From Streptomyces uncialis (GTDB lineage: Bacteria > Actinomycetota > Actinomycetes > Streptomycetales > Streptomycetaceae): DNA of 64,000 nucleotides. A model generated the notes under the pieces. That model saw only the letters and a program-made list of their open reading frames with translations. It was not told the DNA's origin and made no database searches. A program made the position numbers and the translations under genes. Below are positions 8,601-17,518 of this stretch, one piece after another (position 1 is the stretch's first letter; the number at the start of each line of letters is the position of its first letter). The DNA is taken from positions 1,116,001 to 1,180,000 of the forward strand of contig NZ_CP109583.1 in the NCBI RefSeq assembly GCF_036250755.1, written 5' to 3'.

Positions 8601-11600
8601 TCCGCTGGTTGTGCCGGGGGTCGGCCGGGTCGTACGGCTGGTACTGGCGCACCGGCCGGTTCAGCGCGTCGTAGACGGTTTCCGAGGCGAAGTCGTCCGG
8701 CGCGGCGGTGTTCACCCCGCGCGGGCTGATCTTCCTGGTGTTGTTGCCCACCCGGTCGTACTCGAACCTGGTCGTCCGGTAGGTGGTGCCCTCGTAGGGA
8801 ACGCGGACCTCCGTCCGGGCACCGCGCTCGTCATGGACGGTGTGGGTGGTGTTGTTCTCCTTGTCGGTGGCGGACGTGACCAGGGAGTCCTTGTCGTAGG
8901 TCTGCGAGGTGGTGTGCCCCGCGGCGTCCGTCGTCCCGACGACCCGGTGGTTGAGGTCGTAGGCCGTCTTCGTGGTGAAGTCGTCGGGGTCAGGTGTGGC
9001 GGTCTTCTTCGGGTCGCGCATCGTGACGAGGTTGCCGACGTTGTCGTAGACGTACGAGACCGTGTCACCGGCGTGGTTGGCGACGCTCGTCAACTGGTCG
9101 ATGCCGTCGTAGGTGTTGACGGTCCGGTAGTCACCCGGGTCCGTCGTGGTCAGGGCGCCCTTGGGCTCGGTGGTGACGAGCAGATTGCCGACCTTGTCGT
9201 AGGTGTACAGGGACCGGCGGATCGGGGCGGTCGGGGTGTCCTGGGGAGCCGCGGCCTCGGTGATCTGGTCGGCGGCGTCGTAGACCGCGGTGGAGACCGC
9301 GCCCGTGGGTGAGGTCGAGGTGGTGACGTTGTCGTTCGCGTCGTAGACCGGTGCGGGGGTGGTGATCACCACTCCGCCCTGCTGGTCCTTCGGCGCCCTG
9401 TGCACCAGCGGGCGGCCGTAGACGTCATAGGTCTGGGTGGTCCTGATGCCCAGCGCGTCGGTGACCTCCCGGGTGCGGCCCCGCTCGTCGTAGACGAAGT
9501 TCCTGGCCTTGTCGAGCGCGTCGGTGACGGTGGCCGGGAGCCCGTGCGGACCGAAGCCGCTGTTGGAGGAGACGTTGCCGTTGGCGTCGGTCACCTTGGT
9601 CATCAGACCGTGGGCGTTGTACTCGTACTTCGTGGTGTAGTCGTCCGGTATGGACGGGGTGGCGACGCCCTTGGGGTCGGTGACCGTGGTCAGATTGCCG
9701 AAGGAGTCGTAGTCGAACTGCCAGCCGCGGCCCTCCGGTGACGTCTTACGGAAGAGGTCGGCCGAGAAGCCGTCGACCCGCGTCTGGTACTCGTACTTCG
9801 ACGCGTTCGCCGGATAGGCGCCCGGGGCGCACTCGGCGGCGGAGGGGACACCGGTCCGGTTCTGCTCCGGATCCCGCTTCCACCGCGGATAGCCGGTCTT
9901 CTGGTCGTAGCAGTAGGCCGTCCTCGCTCCGTTGGCCTCTTCCAGGAGGACGACGTTGTTGTCGGCGTCCCATGTCGACTTCGTGAGCTGGGACTTGGCG
10001 TTGGTGTGCCGGACGCCGCGACCATGACCGTCCGTCAGATAGCTGGAGACGCGCTGCTCGGAGTCGGTGACGGTGGTGTCGGTGCGGGTGGCGTCGGTGG
10101 TGTCGACCGCGTAGGTGAAGCCGGTCGTGCCCTGGAGCCGGTCCGTGAGCGTCTTCGTACGCCAGTTGTCCTTGACAGCGGTGCCCGCGCCCGGCACGTG
10201 GTAGGCGAGTGCGGTGCCGTTGCCGCGCGGGTCCTCGGCCCTGACCAGTTTGACGTTCCGGTCGCTCTGGGCCGTGTCGTAGGAGAAGGAGAACACCTTG
10301 GGCTGGCCGGACCCGTCACCGTCGGTGATCCGGCCGAGCAGCCCCTTGGTGGTGTAGTGGAAGGAGACCTTACGGTCGGCGATGTCCGTCATGGACTTCA
10401 CATGGTCGTGGATCCGGGGATTGTCGAGATCGGTGCCCGGGACCTTCGCACCCGCGTCGTTGATGTACTCGTAGGCCGCGTCGCCCTTCTCCCAGTAGTC
10501 GACGGTGAGTGACTGCCGGTTGGCCGGGTCGGTGACATAGGTGAGGAACTTGATGGTCCGGTTGTTGGAGACCCGCTCCTCGTAGGTGAACTCCTGGGTG
10601 TTGCCGTTGTTGTCGACGGTCTCGGTGAGATAGCCGTCGCAGCCGAACCGGAAGCGGGTGCCGTCGGGCCGGGTGAACGTCCACGCGTCGGAGACGGTGT
10701 CCTGGTCGGGTGTGCAGGTCACACCGGCCTTCCTGGCCAGCCGGTAGTGAACGCCCGGCGGTGCCTTCCAGGTGCCGTCGGACTGCTTCGTGAAGAGAAG
10801 CGTGGTGCCGTCGCCGTCCGTCAGCCGTATCTCGGTGGGGTTGTCGCGCGGATGGAAGTCGAGCGGTGTGCCCAGCCGGACGGGTCCGGCGAGCTGCGCG
10901 GACCAGCCGTGCCCCAGGACGGTGTCCGAGGTGTCCTGGGAGTTGTAGGAGAAACGGGCGAAGGTGGTCAGACCCCGGCCCGGGTTCGTGAAGGCGTTGT
11001 AGGACCAGACGCTGTTGCCCGCGCCGATATTGTTCATGACCGTCGAGCCGGCGCCGGTGTTCTTCCCGGTGTACGAGTAGAACTTCTCCATACCCAGGTG
11101 GTGCGCCTTCAGGTCCTCGACCGCCACGTCCTGCTTGAGCGGCGGGATACCACCCGCGCCCGCCGAGAGCCAGGTACCGTCCGAGACCTTGCGGATGTCC
11201 CAGTTGATGTAGTGCTCGGCGCGTTCGTTGCCGGTGGTGGTGATGTCGGGCGAGCGGATGGCCGCGTTGACCGTGGCCGACTTGCCCGGCAGCAGCGCCG
11301 GTATCGCGGTTCTCTTCTGGTTGGCGGGCGTGGTGACGTCGCTGCCGTCGGGCAGCTTCCAGGTGTACGAGAGTTCCCGCTCACCGGCGGCCCACGCCGT
11401 CGACGTGGTGTTGGTGATGGTGACCGCGCCCGTGTAGTCGGTGTTCGTCGTCATCCGGTGCGGGGTGCCGGGCGCGTAGTAGGTGTTCTCCGCGGTGGCG
11501 TCCACATAGATCACCCGCAGCAGCGGGCGCAGTTGGGCGTCGGGCGCGCCCGCGGAGAGGAACATCGAGCGCTCCTGTGCCCCGGCGGCCGTCTCGTTGT

Positions 11601-14349
11601 TCAGTTTGACCAAGGCGCCCTTGTTGCTGCCCGGGGTCTTCACCCAGTTCTGGGTGAGGCCGGTGGCGTCCCACCAGTGGCGGCCCAGATCGGTTCCGAA
11701 GGACGGCACGTGGTCGGCGACGGCGGCCGAGTGGTCACCGCCGGGCGAGGTCCACGCGGTGGTGGCGTTGGCGTTGTTCCAGGTGGCGGTGGTGTCGGTG
11801 AACTCCCGGGTGAGACCGTGCAGGTCGTACCGGGCTTTCGCGGTGCCGCCGCGTTCGGTCAGTGTCGACCAGAGGAACATCCGGCTTTCGAGGACGGTCG
11901 CCGTGCTCGGGATGGCGGTGGTGGGGAAGTCGACCACGGCGCGGGTCCTGCCGTACGTCCCCGAGTTGTTGCCCACGCTCAGCCACTGCTGGCCGACCGT
12001 GCCCTGCTCGATGGTGTTGAGGTTGGTGGTCGGCTTCAGGGACGACAGGGTGGTGTCGGTCTGTCCCGCCTGGATGAGCCGCATGGTGCGGCCCGCCTTG
12101 GGGATGGCGACCAGCCGGGTCGGTGAGCCGAGGACCTGGTTGTCCCTGGTTCTGACCGCGATCTGGTAGTAGTACACCTTCCCGATCTCCTCCGGACTGC
12201 TGTCCGGGGTGGGTACCGCGGTGGTGTCGGTGTACCTGGTGACCGTCCTTGCGATCGGCGCGATCCGCGTCGCGGAGGACGGGGTGAACACCTGCTGGGT
12301 GGAGCGGTGGAGCTGGTACTCGACGATGTCGAGGGACGCGTCACCGCTGGTGTTCGTGTAGGCGGGCCAGGACAGCTCGGGGCCGGTGGAATGGATGACC
12401 GTCGGCGAGCGCAGCGAGGTGCCGACCTTGCCGAAGGTGACGGTCAGCCGCGGGATGGTGGAGGTCTCACCACCGTAGTCGTAGTCCGCGGCCTCGTAGG
12501 CGGGCCCGCCGAGCGGCGCGGTGGCGCTCTCGTTGACGGCCTTGACGACGAAGCCGTGGTTCGGCGAAGTGCCGTTGACCCACTTCTGCACGGTGTCGGC
12601 GACGGCGAAGTTGTGCCAGGAGTTGTACTCTCCGATGTCCTTGCGGATCTGCCCCGGGTTGACGAGCCGTACGGCGTCGGCCATGGTCCGCCGGGAGGCG
12701 TCGCCGGTGTCCCCGAGTACGATGGAGCCGGTGCTGCCCTTGGCGAAGCTGATCTGACCGGTGCCGAGCATCCGCCAGCCCGCGGTGCCGGTCGACTGGT
12801 CGACCGTGTCGTTCTGCGCGGGTACGGCCGAGTTGATCGTGTAGGGGGCGGCGGTGGCGCCGTCCGCGAGCGGAGTGGTGTACGCCTCGACGCGGTAGTC
12901 CGTCGGGTCGTGGACCTGCGGCCGGTAGGTGTAGCTCTCGCCCGTGGCCGCGTTCTTGTTGTACGAGTAGTCGCCGCCGGAGCCGGTACCGGCGACCCTC
13001 GGCCACTCACCGACGGCGGCCGTCCCGGGGTCACCGTCGTCCAGCTGCACGGTGGTGGAGGACTGCTCCCCGGCCAGTGCGCTGGTGTTGTTCCAGTTGG
13101 CCGTCGCCTCGTCCCAGGCTCCGGTGGCCCGGCGGATCTCGACGTCCACATTGGTGGTGCCGGTGGTGTGGACCTGGTCGTAGTACAGGCCCAGCCGGGC
13201 CGCGTCGATCTTGGCGCCGGCCGGTATCGCGGTCAGCGGGAACTTGATGAGGGACCGGGCGATACCGGTGGCGCTGGTCTTGCCCGCCGCCATCTCCCAG
13301 GTGCCGTTGAAGTTGGTCGTGGGCTGGTCCGAGCGGACCATCACGTCCTGGGAGACCGACGCGGAGGGCGCGATGGTGATCGTCGGGTCGACGACCACCG
13401 GGTACTTCCGCCCGGGCGCGGCGAGCCAGTCCGCGTCCGGGGTGAGGGTGAGCCGCCAGCCCTTGCCGTGGCGGGTGAGCTTCTGCGTGACCTTCGGGCT
13501 GAAGGACTTCCCGTACGGGGAGGTGCGGTCCTTCCTGCTGTCGGTCATGAACGCGGGCGGGATCACCAGCACGGGGGTGGCCGGGTTCTCGCCGAACAGC
13601 GCGATCGAGCCGTCCGGCCGCTCCTTGGGCCGCAGGGCGCCCGCGTCGAGGGTGAAGACGTACGTCACCGGGTTCACGGGCCGCCGGGCGAGGGTGATGT
13701 TCTCCTTCACCCGGCCCGCGCCGACCTGGTACGACACATCGGCGCCGTCGGCCAGGCCCTTGTAGGTGACCGTGTCCCCCTTGGCGGTGGGCTTGACGCC
13801 CTTGGCCGCGCCCAGGAGACCGAGGCTGACGGCCTGGCCCTCCGGGGTCTCGAAGCGCAGCAGCCTTCGGGAGTCCGTACCGAACCAGCTACGGCTGGTG
13901 TTCGCGGTGTTGGCGAAGGCGAAGTCCTGGCCCTTGACGGCCTTTACCGTGGTGTCGACTGGCTTCCATGCCTTGCCCGACCGATAAGAGACTGGGCTGG
14001 CCGATAATTCAGCCTCGACCCGTCCGTCGGAGAGCTGCCAGAACCGGGCCTGAGGCGTACGCCTTTCGGCCAGTTCCCTGATCCGCTTGGCCGGGGGAGC
14101 CTTCTTCCCCTTGGCCAGTTTCTCCCGGCTGGGTATCTCCAGCTTTGCGCCTGCCGGAGGTTTGGCGAGCCCGGGGCCTTTCTTGTCCTCATCGCCCGAG
14201 AGCCAGCCCTTGACGGTCTCGACGACTCCCTTGTCGTCACCCTTGCCCGTCGGCGACTTCGGTTCGGCGTAGGCGATCTGCGGCAGCATCGTGCCCGCGA
14301 TCGCTGCCGCGACCAGGCATGACACGTACTTCGCGTACGGAGATCTCAC
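5647..14349 (-). CDS. Secreted Rhs/YD-repeat polymorphic toxin with C-terminal DNA/RNA non-specific endonuclease
   Basis: The product has 2900 residues. The GTG at 14349 is chosen because AAGGACACCGAG precedes it and a signal peptide follows at once (cleavage after PQIAYA, about residue 28). Two DNRLRE-like regions (about 325-430 and 760-880) precede a long shell of RHS/YD repeats from about residue 1215 to 2590. A golvesin-C-terminal-like beta domain (about 2010-2150) is inserted within the repeats. The Rhs core ends near FRDYNPGLNRFTSRD. The variable C-terminus (about 2620-2900) contains CHLLGDKLSGSGTDLKN, then RGANT and VTPQYKG, which fits the non-specific nuclease family (His near 2780). 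It should be a contact or secreted toxin that degrades nucleic acid in competitors. The SUKH gene overlapping its stop is the probable antidote. Confidence 0.92.
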   Translation of the reverse strand: MRSPYAKYVSCLVAAAIAGTMLPQIAYAEPKSPTGKGDDKGVVETVKGWLSGDEDKKGPGLAKPPAGAKLEIPSREKLAKGKKAPPAKRIRELAERRTPQARFWQLSDGRVEAELSASPVSYRSGKAWKPVDTTVKAVKGQDFAFANTANTSRSWFGTDSRRLLRFETPEGQAVSLGLLGAAKGVKPTAKGDTVTYKGLADGADVSYQVGAGRVKENITLARRPVNPVTYVFTLDAGALRPKERPDGSIALFGENPATPVLVIPPAFMTDSRKDRTSPYGKSFSPKVTQKLTRHGKGWRLTLTPDADWLAAPGRKYPVVVDPTITIAPSASVSQDVMVRSDQPTTNFNGTWEMAAGKTSATGIARSLIKFPLTAIPAGAKIDAARLGLYYDQVHTTGTTNVDVEIRRATGAWDEATANWNNTSALAGEQSSTTVQLDDGDPGTAAVGEWPRVAGTGSGGDYSYNKNAATGESYTYRPQVHDPTDYRVEAYTTPLADGATAAPYTINSAVPAQNDTVDQSTGTAGWRMLGTGQISFAKGSTGSIVLGDTGDASRRTMADAVRLVNPGQIRKDIGEYNSWHNFAVADTVQKWVNGTSPNHGFVVKAVNESATAPLGGPAYEAADYDYGGETSTIPRLTVTFGKVGTSLRSPTVIHSTGPELSWPAYTNTSGDASLDIVEYQLHRSTQQVFTPSSATRIAPIARTVTRYTDTTAVPTPDSSPEEIGKVYYYQIAVRTRDNQVLGSPTRLVAIPKAGRTMRLIQAGQTDTTLSSLKPTTNLNTIEQGTVGQQWLSVGNNSGTYGRTRAVVDFPTTAIPSTATVLESRMFLWSTLTERGGTAKARYDLHGLTREFTDTTATWNNANATTAWTSPGGDHSAAVADHVPSFGTDLGRHWWDATGLTQNWVKTPGSNKGALVKLNNETAAGAQERSMFLSAGAPDAQLRPLLRVIYVDATAENTYYAPGTPHRMTTNTDYTGAVTITNTTSTAWAAGERELSYTWKLPDGSDVTTPANQKRTAIPALLPGKSATVNAAIRSPDITTTGNERAEHYINWDIRKVSDGTWLSAGAGGIPPLKQDVAVEDLKAHHLGMEKFYSYTGKNTGAGSTVMNNIGAGNSVWSYNAFTNPGRGLTTFARFSYNSQDTSDTVLGHGWSAQLAGPVRLGTPLDFHPRDNPTEIRLTDGDGTTLLFTKQSDGTWKAPPGVHYRLARKAGVTCTPDQDTVSDAWTFTRPDGTRFRFGCDGYLTETVDNNGNTQEFTYEERVSNNRTIKFLTYVTDPANRQSLTVDYWEKGDAAYEYINDAGAKVPGTDLDNPRIHDHVKSMTDIADRKVSFHYTTKGLLGRITDGDGSGQPKVFSFSYDTAQSDRNVKLVRAEDPRGNGTALAYHVPGAGTAVKDNWRTKTLTDRLQGTTGFTYAVDTTDATRTDTTVTDSEQRVSSYLTDGHGRGVRHTNAKSQLTKSTWDADNNVVLLEEANGARTAYCYDQKTGYPRWKRDPEQNRTGVPSAAECAPGAYPANASKYEYQTRVDGFSADLFRKTSPEGRGWQFDYDSFGNLTTVTDPKGVATPSIPDDYTTKYEYNAHGLMTKVTDANGNVSSNSGFGPHGLPATVTDALDKARNFVYDERGRTREVTDALGIRTTQTYDVYGRPLVHRAPKDQQGGVVITTPAPVYDANDNVTTSTSPTGAVSTAVYDAADQITEAAAPQDTPTAPIRRSLYTYDKVGNLLVTTEPKGALTTTDPGDYRTVNTYDGIDQLTSVANHAGDTVSYVYDNVGNLVTMRDPKKTATPDPDDFTTKTAYDLNHRVVGTTDAAGHTTSQTYDKDSLVTSATDKENNTTHTVHDERGARTEVRVPYEGTTYRTTRFEYDRVGNNTRKISPRGVNTAAPDDFASETVYDALNRPVRQYQPYDPADPRHNQRIYTETVYDAVGRVKRTSLPPSEGQTVRNDTDHEYYDNGWAKKSTDPWSISTSYDYNELGQQTARTITSANGTATRTMGWSFFPDGKLRTKTDDGVPVGSAVVVVDNSDTQSTSATGTWPKATATGQHGYDHQTQAAGTGTEAFTWNLDVPKSGTYTAYVKYPPVSGAATTAKYTFTKTDGTTADITRNQATGAGTWVSLGSFPLTHGNQAKLQLFRDSAGTVVADGVKLVRDTAGETDDERRSFAYAYDVNGNMTSIDDTSTGTKVDAYTVVYNSLNRVSKVTEALAGQERKSTAYTYDANGRPVTVSHPDQHSAYTYDLRDLVSTVSVGRSAADTAPKLSSYTYTARGLKLKETKANQNTVDRTYHLNGSVSGQTEKKANGTLVASHTYGYDANGNKARDVAKKMNAEAHTSYLESTTDYTYDPADRLTRSTRTGHAASTDVYVHDDNANVVSQTVKGASTTFAYDRNRLVSATSAGSTSVYAYDPFGRQGTVTRGGQVVERSVYDGFDHVVQSQKRNQAGTMETTAYSFDPLDRTASKTEGSRTTDFTYLGLADEVLNEEVAGALRKSYQYSPWGERLSQVKHNTDGTTEDGYYGYNSHTDVEILTDGNGNSKATYGYTAYGSDDVQDFTGIDRPDAANPAQEAYNPYRYNAKRWDASTGTYDMGFRDYNPGLNRFTSRDMYNGALADMNLGSDPYTGSRYAFTGGNPTTFVELDGHDFGFDQFLDTARDWGRKAAKFGTKRTPVGLGIEAGSWVFGYENPVDTAIDRLFDAVTPKPFSPRGPGGCDAGSGGWLNLGETDKANGGRATGMEACLTQKYVEDNKSRGSAPKVKEVKPPGYDWARRTAAFHNLSMRTNINACHLLGDKLSGSGTDLKNIATCSRGANTWQDGSTQGSQNMRQYEREVQQALEAGMTVYYKVTPQYKGSRTVAESFHMQAIGTNANGVTGLMFQATVTNELINGRNLGTYNDPETGDAVPVGGMK

Positions 14350-14506
14350 CTCGGTGTCCTTCCGTTCCGGCGCCCCCGAACCCTTCACAGAAAGGCGGAA
14401 AGGGCACGCCGAATGTGCTGGAACGGAGTTTTCCGTCCAGCCGGAACCATGTGCCTGCCGGGCTTGAGAGTTCGGGGATGTTTCCCCTCCTGGGCACGGC
14501 AGCGAA

Positions 14507-14537
14507 AGTATCGACCGTACGACTGACACCATGTCAA
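14507..14537 (-). promoter_or_regulatory. Likely promoter of the Rhs toxin operon
   Basis: Read on the minus strand there is a consensus -35, TTGACA (14537-14532), and a -10-like CGATAC (14513-14508) after an 18-base spacer. The -35 overlaps the inverted repeat TGACA-CCA-TGTCA at 14524-14536, which could bind a regulator. The predicted start lies roughly 150 bases before the GTG at 14349. Confidence 0.6.
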
Positions 14538-14604
14538 CCCTGCGGACATATAGGGCGGCAGAGAGCCCATGGTGGCGCCAATTGGTCCGCTTTTTCCGGC
14601 TGCT

Positions 14605-14633
14605 TTCACAGCCGCCACGGAATGGTGTATAAC
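14605..14633 (+). promoter_or_regulatory. Likely promoter of the membrane-anchored protein gene
   Basis: TTTCAC (14605-14610) and TATAAC (14628-14633) are about 17 bases apart and lie 37 bases before the GTG start at 14671. The match is reasonable for a housekeeping-type Streptomyces promoter. Confidence 0.5.
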
Positions 14634-14670
14634 CCTGCCGGTCAGCTGTCCGTCCACTCGGAGGAAGGCG

Positions 14671-15243
14671 GTGCGGGTCATTTCAGCCAGCAAAGAGGGG
14701 GAATCGACGGAGCCCGGAGCGGGCTCGGCCGCAGGTGCCGGGCCGAGTACGGTGACCGAGGCGGAGGCCGGTGCGGAGGCCGGGCAGGGCGCGGACCCGG
14801 GGCAGGACAAGGCGGCGGGCCGGGGTGCCAGGAGCCGACGGTGGATGTGGGTGACCGCCGGGGCGCTGGCGCTGGTCTGTGCGGGCATCGCGGGACTCGC
14901 GGTCCACGAGCCGTCCGGCGGGGGCGGTTCCGGGGAGCGGCGTCCCGCGCGGGCCGTGCCCACGGCGGAAGTGACGTACGTGGTCACCGGGCGGGGCACG
15001 GCGGAGATCACCTACCGCCCGGAGGGCGGAACGGACGCGACGACGGTTGTCCGGGAGGCCGCCCTGCCCTGGAGGAAGTCGATCCGGCTCCCCGTCGGCA
15101 AGTCACCGACCGTCGCCGTCGTCCTCGGCGGGAGCGGCGGCCGGGCCGCCTGCACGGTCGCGGTACGCGGCGAGCATGTCCAGCGGGCCACCGCGACGGG
15201 CAGCTACGGGCGGGCGACGTGCGGCGGGGAGCGTCTGGAGTGA
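14671..15243 (+). CDS. Membrane-anchored extracytoplasmic protein, 190 aa (MmpS-like topology)
   Basis: GTG at 14671 follows GGAGGAAGG and is the best start. The first 65 residues are an acidic, Ala/Gly-rich cytoplasmic segment. One transmembrane helix (about 70-90, WVTAGALALVCAGIAGLAV) follows a basic stretch, RGARSRRW. The outer part begins with a Gly/Ser-rich linker and forms a small beta-rich domain (VTYVVTGRGTAEITYRP to CTVAVRG) with two cysteines that could pair. This layout resembles MmpS-type or DUF4307-like proteins, but I cannot assign a family firmly. It is divergent from the Rhs gene with separate promoters. No catalytic motif is visible. Confidence 0.6.
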   Translation: MRVISASKEGESTEPGAGSAAGAGPSTVTEAEAGAEAGQGADPGQDKAAGRGARSRRWMWVTAGALALVCAGIAGLAVHEPSGGGGSGERRPARAVPTAEVTYVVTGRGTAEITYRPEGGTDATTVVREAALPWRKSIRLPVGKSPTVAVVLGGSGGRAACTVAVRGEHVQRATATGSYGRATCGGERLE

Positions 15244-15347
15244 GACGCGGGCAGGACGATCGGGCCTTGGCGCCCGAGGGTGCGGTGAAGCGGCCGGGTG
15301 GCGGCCCCCGTGCGGCCGGGGCACCGCCCTTGACCGGATCACTTCGC

Positions 15348-15396
15348 ACCCGGTGTGACCGAGGACCGGATCTCTACGTACCCGGTGTGACCGAGG
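15348..15396. repeat. 17-bp direct repeat upstream of the TPR gene
   Basis: ACCCGGTGTGACCGAGG occurs exactly at 15348-15364 and again at 15380-15396, 32 bases apart (three helical turns). It sits in the 318-base gap 15244-15561, which otherwise holds no gene that I can support. The helical spacing fits tandem binding of a regulator to one DNA face. Confidence 0.6.
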
Positions 15397-15561
15397 GGGG
15401 TGATCGCGTCATTGTGCCGATCCGGCCGCTCGCGTACCACCGCGCGATCAAGGTCGCGCGAACCCGCCGTCCCGAACGCGGCGCCCTCCTCCCATGAGCC
15501 CCGTCACCCACACGGAATATTCACGTGTACCCCCCCGTTGCCGCGATCGAAGGAGGTTCGA

Positions 15562-15915
15562 GTGAACACGTACTACGAGTTCGGGACGGCCGCGGAGCGC
15601 TGGGAGCGCGCGCAGATGTTCTTCGACGCCAAGGAGTACCTGACGGCGGCGCGCATCCTCGACGGTCTGGTGGCCGAGGCGCCGGAGCAGGTCGCCCCGC
15701 GGCTGCTGCTGGCCCGTGCGTACTACCACTCGGCCCGGCTCGGCCGCGCCGAGGAGCAGCTGAAGGCCGTGCTGGAGCGGGACCCCGTCGAGAGCTACGC
15801 CCGGCTGATGCTCGGCCGCACCCTGGAGCGCCAGGGGCGGGACGCCGAGGCCGCCGGACATCTGCGGATGGCCGCGGCCTTCGCCGGGGACTTCGGCCCG
15901 ACGGACAACGGATGA
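15562..15915 (+). CDS. Tetratricopeptide-repeat (TPR) protein, 117 aa
   Basis: GTG at 15562 follows an AAGGAGG ribosome site, which fixes the start. The product consists almost wholly of two to three TPR helix pairs (for example AAERWERAQMFFDAKEYLTAA, RLLLARAYYHSARLGRAEEQL and ARLMLGRTLERQGRDAEAA). Such proteins are cytoplasmic scaffolds for protein-protein contacts; the partner is unknown. It is transcribed alone and is followed by a strong hairpin at 15970-16013. No signal peptide is present. Confidence 0.85.
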   Translation: MNTYYEFGTAAERWERAQMFFDAKEYLTAARILDGLVAEAPEQVAPRLLLARAYYHSARLGRAEEQLKAVLERDPVESYARLMLGRTLERQGRDAEAAGHLRMAAAFAGDFGPTDNG

Positions 15916-15969
15916 TCCGTTGACCGGATGATCCGACCGGCTCTGCGGCTGTAGGGCCGTGGGCTCACG

Positions 15970-16013
15970 GCCGGCGCCGGTCCGTGCCCGGGTGGGTGCG
16001 GACCGGCGCCGGC
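15970..16013 (+). terminator. Hairpin terminator after the TPR gene
   Basis: A perfect 15-bp stem (GCCGGCGCCGGTCCG and its complement) has a 14-base loop and starts 55 bases after the TPR stop. Confidence 0.85.
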
Positions 16014-16178
16014 GTGCGGCAGGCGTGCCTCTGCCTGACCCCAGGTGATCACCCAGCGTGGCCACGGATGCGACGCGCCCCGGGTAGCGCGGCCCGGTCC
16101 GGCGCTGTACGAGTGGTGGGTACCGTCCCGGCACCCGGTACGGGGGTACCGGGCCGCTCCGGGAGAAAGGCGGCACCC

Positions 16179-17420
16179 TTGCGTGCGACGCATCGGTCAC
16201 CCGACGTCCTGGTCGTGGGCGCGGGGCTCGCCGGGCTCGTCTGCGCCCATGACCTGCTCCGGTCCGGTCTCGACGTGTGGGTGGTCGAGGGGTCGGACGG
16301 GGTCGGGGGCCGGATGCGTTCCGACCGTCACGAGGGCTTCGTCATCGACCGGGGCTTCCAGGTCCTGAACACCTCGTACCCCCAGATGCGCGCCCGGCTG
16401 GCCCTGCGTGACCTGCGCCTTCGGCCCTTCACCCCCGGTGTGCTGGTGCACACGGAACGCGGTCGGCTGCGCTTCGGCGACCCGACCAGGGAACCCCGCC
16501 GACTGGCCGGGATGCTGCCGGGGCGGCTCGCACCGGTCCGTGACGTGCTGGCCCTCGGGCTGATGTCGGCCCGTGACATGTTCGGGCCCGTCCGGGCGCT
16601 GAAGCACGCCGAGGACCGTACGACCAGGACCGCGCTCGCGGCGGCGGGCTTCTCGGAGCGATTCGTCGAGGAGTTCTTCCGCCCCTTCCTCTCGGGTGTC
16701 TTCCTGGAGGACGAGTTGGAGACGTCCAGCCGGTTCTTCCATCTCGTCTGGCGCAGCATGCTGCGCGGCACCCTCTGTCTGCCCGCGCGTGGGATCGGCG
16801 CGGTGCCCGCCCGGCTCGACGACGCGCTGCCGACCGGCACCGTCCTGCTGGAGACACCCGTGGAGCGGCTCACCGACAGCGGTGTCCTGCTCGTCTCGGG
16901 CCGTGAGATCGCCGCCCGTGCCGTGGTCGTCGCGACGGGCCCGGCGGCGGCCGGCACGCTGCTGCCCGGTCTCGGGGTGCCGCCGTACCGCGTCGTCACC
17001 ACGTACTTCCATGTGTGCGGTTCCTCGCCGCTCACCGAGCCGACCCTGCTGACGGACTCCCGGCGGCGGTTCCTCAACACCTGCGTGCTCAGCGAGGTCG
17101 TTCCCGGGTACGCGCCCGAGGGCCACTGCCTGGTCGAGACGTCGGTGCTCGGCCCCGACATCCCCGGCCGGGAGGCGCTGGTACGCAAGGCTCTCGCGGA
17201 GGTGTACGCGACGGACACCGGCGGCTGGGACCTGCTGACCGTGCGGACCGTTCCGCAGGCGCTGCCCGCCATGCCTCCTCCGCAGCCCCTCAGCCGTACG
17301 ACCCGGCTGGGCGCGGGCCGCTATGTGTGCGGCGACCACCGGGCCACGGGCTCGGTCCAGGGCGCGATGGCCTCCGGGGCGCGAGCGGCCCAGGAGCTGC
17401 TGTCCGACCTCGGACGATAG
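16179..17420 (+). CDS. FAD-dependent oxidoreductase (phytoene-desaturase/amine-oxidase type)
   Basis: The 413-residue protein starts with a Rossmann dinucleotide motif, VLVVGAGLAGLVC, followed by the FAD-contact pattern GGRMRS. It ends with the typical second FAD motif, RYVCGDHRATGSVQGAMASG. These define an NAD(P)/FAD-dependent oxidoreductase of the flavin amine oxidase/phytoene desaturase superfamily. The substrate is unknown, and no carotenoid genes lie nearby. The start is set at TTG 16179, about ten bases after GGGAGAAAGG, because longer in-frame extensions lack coding character. The protein should be cytosolic or membrane-associated. It is probably monocistronic: the next gene is on the same strand 98 bases downstream with its own apparent promoter. 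Confidence 0.85.
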   Translation: MRATHRSPDVLVVGAGLAGLVCAHDLLRSGLDVWVVEGSDGVGGRMRSDRHEGFVIDRGFQVLNTSYPQMRARLALRDLRLRPFTPGVLVHTERGRLRFGDPTREPRRLAGMLPGRLAPVRDVLALGLMSARDMFGPVRALKHAEDRTTRTALAAAGFSERFVEEFFRPFLSGVFLEDELETSSRFFHLVWRSMLRGTLCLPARGIGAVPARLDDALPTGTVLLETPVERLTDSGVLLVSGREIAARAVVVATGPAAAGTLLPGLGVPPYRVVTTYFHVCGSSPLTEPTLLTDSRRRFLNTCVLSEVVPGYAPEGHCLVETSVLGPDIPGREALVRKALAEVYATDTGGWDLLTVRTVPQALPAMPPPQPLSRTTRLGAGRYVCGDHRATGSVQGAMASGARAAQELLSDLGR

Positions 17421-17518
17421 CGGTGCCGTACCGACCAGCCTGACGCACTTCGGTGTGGGGGACCCGGCATCGATACGGCTGCGGGTACGCGTCCCGGACC
17501 CCGGCGTACCGTGGGTCC

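Noticed and set aside
6013..9312. A 1099-codon open frame on the plus strand opposite the Rhs gene
   Set aside because: It is antisense to well-supported YD-repeat coding sequence, has no family resemblance and is rich in V/G/R repeats. Long antisense frames are expected at this GC content.
14350..14532. A 61-residue N-terminal extension of the Rhs protein
   Set aside because: It would place the signal peptide internally and would cover the likely promoter. GTG 14349 has a ribosome site and starts the signal sequence directly.
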